A stretch of 18,271 nt of DNA, taken from assembly GCA_031290205.1 (NCBI GenBank), contig JAITNZ010000108.1:1-18271 (forward strand), in the 5' to 3' direction. Under the pieces are notes generated by a model. It ran no database searches. It was not told where the DNA came from and saw only the letters and a list, made by a program, of their open reading frames with translations. Each line of letters starts with the position of its first letter. Within the stretch, counting starts at the first letter, position 1. Positions 14,205 through 18,271 of this stretch are shown here, piece after piece. Source of the stretch: Spirochaetaceae bacterium (lineage in GTDB: Bacteria > Spirochaetota > Spirochaetia > Treponematales > Breznakiellaceae). Position numbers and translations under genes: made by a program.

Positions 14205-14568
14205 GCCTGTGGCGGCGTTACCGCGCGCTTCTCTGTAGGGCTTTCCTGAACGTAGCACAAAACCTACCTCCGCCGTTTTGACTACAAGCGCCCTCAACAT
14301 GGGGGGAAGGCTTTCTCGGTCGGCGCGTTACGCGCTACGCGCAAACGCTGCCGCCATGCTTCTAGCCGCGCGCTTTATGGTAAAGCGCCGCATCCTGTTT
14401 CGGAACGCCCTTTCTGATTAAAGGCAAGGCTGAAAGTGCCTCAGGCACTGCCTGTGGCGGCGTAACCGCGCGCTTCACTGTAGGGCTTTCCTGAACGCAG
14501 CACAAAACCTGCCTCCGCCGTTTTGACTACGAGCGCCCTTCGCATGGGCATGAAACCGCCTGTGGCGG
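14205..14568. repeat. Repeat cluster between leuC and thrA
   Basis: A direct repeat of about 98 bp: 14205-14302 and 14450-14547, offset 245 bp, with few differences, each containing CCGCGCGCTTC, TGTAGGGCTTTCCTGAACG and CCGCCGTTTTGACTAC. The second runs on through a full 65-bp palindromic copy (14504-14568). Between them, 14404-14446 carries the core AAAGGCAAGGCTGAAAG with GTGCCTCAGGCAC, the intergenic form of the element found inside priA, leuD and thrA. Apart from these repeats and promoters, 14108-14607 holds no gene. Confidence 0.85.
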
Positions 14569-14572
14569 TGCC

Positions 14573-14600
14573 TTGAAAAAAAAAGGTGGACGGATAATAC
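14573..14600 (+). promoter_or_regulatory. Possible thrA promoter
   Basis: TTGAAA (14573-14578) with TAATAC (14595-14600) at 16 nt, or GATAAT (14593-14598). The ATG at 14608 is only 7-9 nt further on, so the leader would be very short or absent. AAAGGTGG (14582-14589) is too far from the ATG to act as a Shine-Dalgarno. Confidence 0.35.
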
Positions 14601-14607
14601 TTTTGGT

Positions 14608-17247
14608 ATGATGGTTTTGAAGTTCGGGGGCACCTCGGTGGGGTCGCCGGGGGCGATTGAGCGGGTTATCGGCATTTTGAAGGACAGCGCTCATGCGGGG
14701 CGGGCGGGCGTGGTCGTTGTGTCGGCGTTTTCGGGCGTGACGGATGCGCTTATTGAGGCGGGGCGCACGGCGGCGCAGGGGCGGGACTATGCGGCGAAGC
14801 TTAGCGCACTTGAAAAGCGCCATGTTGAGTGCGTGCGCCACTTTCTTTCGGGCGCCGAGGGGGAGGCTGCCGTGCGGGAGATAGGGCGCGCCTTTCAAAA
14901 GCTCGAGCTGCTCCTCCACAGTGTGCTCATCCTCAAGGAGCTGAGCGCGCGGACGCTGGATTGCGTGATGGGCTTTGGCGAGCGGCTCTGCGCCGAACTG
15001 CTGGCGCGGGTTTTCAGCGCCAAGGGGGTGCCGGCGGATTATCTTGATTCACGCCTTGTTATCAGGACTGACGAGCAGTTCGGCAAGGCGAAAGTGCTGC
15101 AGGAGGAGACCGCGCGGCTTATTAAGGGGCATTTCGCGGGGCGGACGCGGTTGCAGATAGCCGCCGGTTTTATCGGGTCGACGGCTGACGGGGCGGCGGC
15201 GACGCTGGGGCGGGGGGGCTCCGACTTGAGCGCGGCGATTTACGGGGCGGCGCTGGGGGTGGAGGAGATTGAAATCTGGACGGATGTTGACGGCATCATG
15301 ACGGCGGACCCCAAGCTCGTGAAAAATGCGTTTACCATCGAGCGTTTAAGTTACGCTGAGGCGATGGAGCTTTCCCATTTTGGGGCGAAGGTGCTCCACG
15401 CGCCGACAGTGCAGCCCGCACTCGACGCGAACATCCCCATCAGGATTCGCAATGTCTTTCGTCCTGAGGGAACGGGCACGCTGATTTCGAGCCAGCGTGA
15501 CGTTCAGGGTGAGCGTGAGGCTCAGCATGAGCATGAGGCTCAGTGTGCGCGTGAGGTTCAGCATGAGCATGAGGCTCAGCAGGGGCGTGAGGTTCAGCAT
15601 GAACATGAGGTTCAGCATGAGCGTGAGGTTCAGCATGAGCATGACGTTCTGCCGGTCAAGGGGATTTCGTCGATTGGCGACATCACGCTTGTCCTCGTGC
15701 AGGGGACGGGGATGGTCGGCGTGGCGGGCTTTTCGGCGCGGCTCTTTAGCGCGCTTTCACGGGAAAACATCAGCGTTATCCTCTATACGCAGGCGTCCTC
15801 TGAATACTCGATTTGTTTTGCCGTGATGCCGGAGGACGGCGGGCGGGCGGCGGCGGCGGTGAATGCCGAGTTTGAGCGGGAAATCGCCACCGGTTCGCTG
15901 GATCTGCCGCTTGTTGAGCGGGATAAGGCGGTGATTGCGGTGGTCGGCTCGAAGATGGAGAGCACGGCGGGTATTAGCGGGAAGGTTTTCTATGCGCTGG
16001 GGCGCAACGGCGTGAATGTCGACGCCATCGCGCAGGGCTCGTCCGAAATCAACATTTCGCTGGTTGTCGCGGCAAAGGATGTCTCGAAGGCGCTGAACAG
16101 CGTCCACGAGGCGTTTTTTCTTTCGGGAACGCGCTCGGTGAACCTCTTTCTTGTGGGGCTTGGGCTGATTGGCGGGACGCTGCTCGACCAGATTGCCCGC
16201 CAGCGGGAGGTGCTTGCCGAAAAATACAAGATACACATCAACATTGCGGGTCTTGCCAATTCAAAAAAGATGCTTTTTGCTCCGCCTCAGGCGGGTTCAG
16301 CCTTGCCCTTAGTAAGAGAAGGGCGATTCACTACGAGCGGCATCAATCCGGCGGAGGCGGTGCAACTTTTGGAAGGCGGCGCGGCGTTCAACAGTGCGGA
16401 ATTTATCACGCTGATGAAGGCGGCTAATCTGCCGAACACGGCGTTCTGCGACTGCACGGCGAGCGAAGAGGTCGCCTCCCACTACGAAGACATTCTTCGC
16501 AGCTCGATTCCAGTGGTTACACCGAACAAGAAGGCGAATTCAGGCTCGCTCGACTATTACAAACGCCTGACGTCTTACTCGCAGGATCGGGGGATTCCCT
16601 ACCTTTACGAGGTTACCGTGTGCGCGGGGCTGCCGGTCATCTCGACCTTGCGCGACTTGCACCTGTCGGGCGATACCGTGCGGCGCATCGAAGGGGTCTT
16701 TTCCGGCACTTTAAGCTTTATTTTTAATAATTTTGACGGCTCGAAGCCCTTTTCGGCGCTGGTTCGCGAGGCGAAGGCGAAGGGCTACACGGAGCCTGAC
16801 CCCCGCGACGACTTAAACGCGATGGATGCCGCCCGCAAGGCGCTAATTTTAGCGCGTGAATGCGGGATGCCGCTGGAGTTTGCCGATGTCCGCATAGACC
16901 CGATACTCCCCGAAGCGTGTTTTGCGGCAAAAAGCGTGGAGGCATTCTTCACCGAGCTTGAAAAATCGGATGCCGGCTTTGAACAACGCCGTGCGGCGGC
17001 GGCGGCGGACGGCAAAATGCTCCGCTACATCGCTATCGTCGAAGCGGGCTCCGCCCGTCTGTCGCTGCGCGCCGAGCCTGAAGGCAGCCCCTTCCGCTCG
17101 CTCGTCGACGCCGACAACATCGTGGTGATAACCAGCGACCGCTACGTCAAACTCCCGATGGTCGTGAAGGGTCCAGGCGCCGGCGCCGAAGTAACAGCCG
17201 GTGCGGTTTTCTCCGACATCGTCCGCATAGCGCGAACGCTGGTATAG
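14608..17247 (+). CDS. thrA: Bifunctional aspartokinase / homoserine dehydrogenase
   Basis: ThrA-type fusion catalysing the first and third steps from aspartate towards threonine, methionine and isoleucine. Aspartokinase (about 1-290): VLKFGGTSVGSPGAIERV, FIGSTADG, TLGRGGSDLSAA, EIWTDVDGIMTADP. Two ACT regulatory domains (about 350-415 and 430-500). Homoserine dehydrogenase (about 508-879): FLVGLGLIGGTLL nucleotide fold, VTPNKKAN, YEVTVCAGLPVI, GVFSGTLSFIFN, EPDPRDDLNAMDAARK, VVKGPGAGAEVTAGAV. 879 aa versus about 820 in relatives. Two inserts explain the excess: a hexapeptide tandem repeat at 297-344 in the kinase-ACT linker, and about 19 residues (558-576) from a palindromic element after the ANSKKMLF segment. 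Catalytic motifs are intact. ATG 14611 is an alternative start. Threonine feedback control is expected from the ACT domains but not visible as specific residues here. Confidence 0.95.
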   Translation: MMVLKFGGTSVGSPGAIERVIGILKDSAHAGRAGVVVVSAFSGVTDALIEAGRTAAQGRDYAAKLSALEKRHVECVRHFLSGAEGEAAVREIGRAFQKLELLLHSVLILKELSARTLDCVMGFGERLCAELLARVFSAKGVPADYLDSRLVIRTDEQFGKAKVLQEETARLIKGHFAGRTRLQIAAGFIGSTADGAAATLGRGGSDLSAAIYGAALGVEEIEIWTDVDGIMTADPKLVKNAFTIERLSYAEAMELSHFGAKVLHAPTVQPALDANIPIRIRNVFRPEGTGTLISSQRDVQGEREAQHEHEAQCAREVQHEHEAQQGREVQHEHEVQHEREVQHEHDVLPVKGISSIGDITLVLVQGTGMVGVAGFSARLFSALSRENISVILYTQASSEYSICFAVMPEDGGRAAAAVNAEFEREIATGSLDLPLVERDKAVIAVVGSKMESTAGISGKVFYALGRNGVNVDAIAQGSSEINISLVVAAKDVSKALNSVHEAFFLSGTRSVNLFLVGLGLIGGTLLDQIARQREVLAEKYKIHINIAGLANSKKMLFAPPQAGSALPLVREGRFTTSGINPAEAVQLLEGGAAFNSAEFITLMKAANLPNTAFCDCTASEEVASHYEDILRSSIPVVTPNKKANSGSLDYYKRLTSYSQDRGIPYLYEVTVCAGLPVISTLRDLHLSGDTVRRIEGVFSGTLSFIFNNFDGSKPFSALVREAKAKGYTEPDPRDDLNAMDAARKALILARECGMPLEFADVRIDPILPEACFAAKSVEAFFTELEKSDAGFEQRRAAAAADGKMLRYIAIVEAGSARLSLRAEPEGSPFRSLVDADNIVVITSDRYVKLPMVVKGPGAGAEVTAGAVFSDIVRIARTLV
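15496..15651 (+). repeat. 18-nt-period minisatellite inside thrA
   Basis: Eight units of 18 nt plus a partial ninth, typically CATGAGGTTCAGCATGAG or CGTGAGGTTCAGCATGAG, encoding (R/H)E(V/A)QHE. Units mostly alternate CGT and CAT starts, hinting at a 36-nt higher-order period. The flanks SSQRD and DVLPVKGIS match the normal short linker of ThrA proteins, so the array looks like an expansion within that linker. Unit length is a multiple of three. Confidence 0.9.
16279..16335. repeat. Palindromic element inserted in frame in thrA
   Basis: It contains the perfect palindrome CCGCCTCAGGCGG (16282-16294), then TTCAGCCTTGCCCTT and a GAAGGGCGATTCA end. This is the reverse orientation of the priA and leuD copies, so a different reading (AGSALPLVREGRF) is translated. 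Removing the segment would restore the usual SKKMLF-to-GIN junction of homoserine dehydrogenase. Confidence 0.85.
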
Positions 17248-17285
17248 CGCCACAGGCGGAGTAAAATATATTTTGCAGATTCACA

Positions 17286-17314
17286 TTGACAAAAGCTTAT
17301 ACTTATTTTATACT
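17286..17314 (+). promoter_or_regulatory. Toxin-antitoxin promoter with leaderless geometry
   Basis: TTGACA (17286-17291, perfect), a 17-nt spacer and TATACT (17309-17314, five of six), then six nt to ATG 17321. This is the best promoter match in the window upstream of a gene. There is no Shine-Dalgarno. Confidence 0.6.
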
Positions 17315-17320
17315 TACATT

Positions 17321-17569
17321 ATGAAAATGGCAATATCATTACCAGACCAAATTTATTTTGAAGCAGAAGAAACTGCACAAATAATGGGTATTCCACGCAG
17401 TAAATTGTATTTAAATGCTTTAATTGAGTATTTACAAAAGAATAATCGAAAAAAAATAACCGAAAAATTAAATGAAGTATATAATGACGATTATTATAAA
17501 GAATTTGAACCAATTTCCAAAGCTGGTCTTGAAAGTATACGGGAAACAACCAAAAATGATGCGTGGTGA
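17321..17569 (+). CDS. MazE-like ribbon-helix-helix antitoxin
   Basis: An 82-aa product. The N-terminal half (KMAISLPDQIYFEAEETAQ, then MGIPRSKLYLNALIEYLQK) has the beta-strand and two-helix pattern of a ribbon-helix-helix DNA-binding domain; the charged C-terminal tail would wrap the toxin. The open frame starts at 17273, but ATG 17321 begins the domain and lies exactly behind the promoter. Such antitoxins usually autoregulate at their own operator. The gene ends inside the start of the MazF-like gene, a classic toxin-antitoxin overlap. Codons are strikingly AT-rich compared with thrA, pointing to horizontal acquisition. The name MazE is by position and fold type; RHH antitoxins of other names are possible. 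Confidence 0.8.
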   Translation: MKMAISLPDQIYFEAEETAQIMGIPRSKLYLNALIEYLQKNNRKKITEKLNEVYNDDYYKEFEPISKAGLESIRETTKNDAW

Positions 17570-17897
17570 AATATGGTGGGCAGATTTTGGTCTCCCCGAT
17601 GGAAGTGAAGTCGGCTATAGACGGCCAGTATTGATAGTACAAGATGACGCCTTTAATGAAAGTAGAATTAGAACCATTGTTGTATTGCCTTTGACTACAA
17701 ATTTACACATGGAATGTGCACCAGGAAATGTTTTGGTAACTAAAAAAGAAGCAAAATTGGCAGAAGATTCTGTAATAATAGTTGCCCAATTTTACGCATT
17801 AGATAAGCAAAAACTTATTGAAAGAATATCAAAAATAAAAAAGGAAACAATGGAAAAAGCAGAAAATGGAATGATGCTGGTTCTTGGAATAAAATGA
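17556..17897 (+). CDS. MazF/PemK-family endoribonuclease toxin
   Basis: A 113-aa product beginning MMRGEIWWADFGLPDGSEVG, with YRRPVLIVQDDAFN and TIVVLPLTTNL, the conserved blocks of MazF/PemK/ChpA mRNA interferases, including the R in the YRRP loop and the Thr of PLTTN expected at the active site. Ends with a helical C-terminus (KIKKETMEKAENGMMLVLGI). The open frame extends back to 17472, but the family start is at 17556, giving a 14-nt overlap with the antitoxin; GGGA at 17541-17544 is a weak ribosome site. The toxin cleaves RNA when free of its antitoxin. The gene is AT-rich like its neighbours. Target sequence cannot be told from here. Confidence 0.88.
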   Translation: MMRGEIWWADFGLPDGSEVGYRRPVLIVQDDAFNESRIRTIVVLPLTTNLHMECAPGNVLVTKKEAKLAEDSVIIVAQFYALDKQKLIERISKIKKETMEKAENGMMLVLGIK

Positions 17898-17916
17898 GAA
17901 ATAGGTATTATTAAAT

Positions 17917-18105
17917 ATGCCTTTAAGTGGTAAAGAGATGCTTAAACAATATGAAAAGGCTGGATGGGCTATTATTTCACGGGAAGGTTCACACGTAAAA
18001 ATTGGAAAAGGAAAATTACGTGAGAGTATTCCTATGCACAAGGAACTGAAAAAAGGGCTTGAACAAAAGTTATTGAAAAGACTTACATCAGAAGGGGGCG
18101 TGTAA
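17917..18105 (+). CDS. hicA: HicA-family mRNA interferase toxin
   Basis: A 62-aa product with the HicA/YcfA double-stranded-RNA-binding-like fold: LSGKEMLKQYEKAGWAIIS, the catalytic-His motif REGSHVKIGKG, and IPMHKELKKGLEQKLLKRL. The length is typical. It follows the MazF-like gene by 19 nt, and its stop TAA shares one base with the ATG of the HicB-like gene, so the two are coupled. Toxin-first order is normal for hicAB. TATTAT (17906-17911) lies 5 nt before the ATG and might be a separate -10, but the AT-rich background makes that weak. Confidence 0.88.
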   Translation: MPLSGKEMLKQYEKAGWAIISREGSHVKIGKGKLRESIPMHKELKKGLEQKLLKRLTSEGGV

Positions 18106-18271
18106 TGTATTATCATTTCAAGATACATAAAGAACATAATGGGTATTGGGCGGAGTGTTGTGAATTGGAAGGCTGTTTAACTCAGGGAGATACTCTTGAA
18201 GAGTTGTATAAAATGTGTGCCGAAGCTCTTAATTTATACCTTGATGAACCAAGTGATTCTAAAATCATCTT
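18105..18271 (+). CDS. hicB: HicB-family antitoxin, N-terminal part (cut by window end)
   Basis: From ATG 18105 the frame is open to the window end (55 codons). It reads YYHFKIHKEHNGYWAECCEL, EGCLTQGDTLEELYKM and AEALNLYLDE, the RNase-H-like HicB N-terminal domain (Y..CPELPGC.TQG.T.EEA...A.EAL..YL pattern). The DNA-binding C-terminal domain, if any, lies beyond the window. Start overlaps the HicA stop by one base. Confidence 0.85.
   Translation, partial: MYYHFKIHKEHNGYWAECCELEGCLTQGDTLEELYKMCAEALNLYLDEPSDSKII

Noticed and set aside
15496..15651. CRISPR-like array
   Set aside because: Contiguous 18-nt units with no spacers, inside an intact reading frame; it is a coding minisatellite.

Overview
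The window looks like a chromosomal segment of a Treponema-like spirochaete, possibly a homoacetogenic gut treponeme. This is an inference from gene content: a CooC nickel-insertion ATPase (CO dehydrogenase/acetyl-CoA synthase maturation), a groES not followed by groEL, a cluster of unfamiliar secreted proteins, and very heavy loading with short palindromic repeats. No marker gene fixes the species.

Layout. 1-3862: cooC (+) converges on priA (-). The gap holds an IS66-like transposase remnant and palindromic repeats, and a 66-bp inverted repeat (44-109 / 3504-3569) brackets the pair. An IS1182-like transposase remnant lies beyond priA. 3863-4668: repeats, a 190-bp inverted-repeat element, then groES (+). 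4735-5883: a secreted von Willebrand A protein (-) sharing a bidirectional terminator with groES. 6007-6126: tRNA-Leu(GAG) and a hairpin. 6127-6917: gene-free, with a minus-strand terminator and a G12/C8 tract. 6918-9159: three secreted or outer-membrane proteins (-), the last a beta-barrel with a C-terminal GYF_2-like domain. 9454-11355: a PTS EIICBA sugar permease (+). 11422-14107: leuC-leuD-aat operon (-). 14608-17247: bifunctional aspartokinase/homoserine dehydrogenase (+). 17321-18271: an AT-rich tandem of mazEF-like and hicAB-like toxin-antitoxin genes; hicB is cut by the window end.

How the genes relate. leuCD and thrA serve branched-chain and aspartate-family amino acid synthesis and are divergent across a repeat-filled gap. 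aat, which transfers Leu/Phe from tRNA to protein N-termini, is the third gene of the leucine operon. The PTS permease brings in an amino sugar or glucose. cooC would load nickel into CO dehydrogenase encoded elsewhere.

The most unusual signal is a family of bipartite palindromic repeats present between genes and also inserted in frame inside priA, leuD and thrA, in the manner of Rickettsia palindromic elements. leuC carries a separate 47-codon insertion with a 7-nt tandem repeat, and thrA also carries an 18-nt-period minisatellite. A second theme is promoters whose -10 hexamer lies 6 nt before the ATG (cooC, priA, the 9159 gene, mazE), which predicts leaderless mRNAs.
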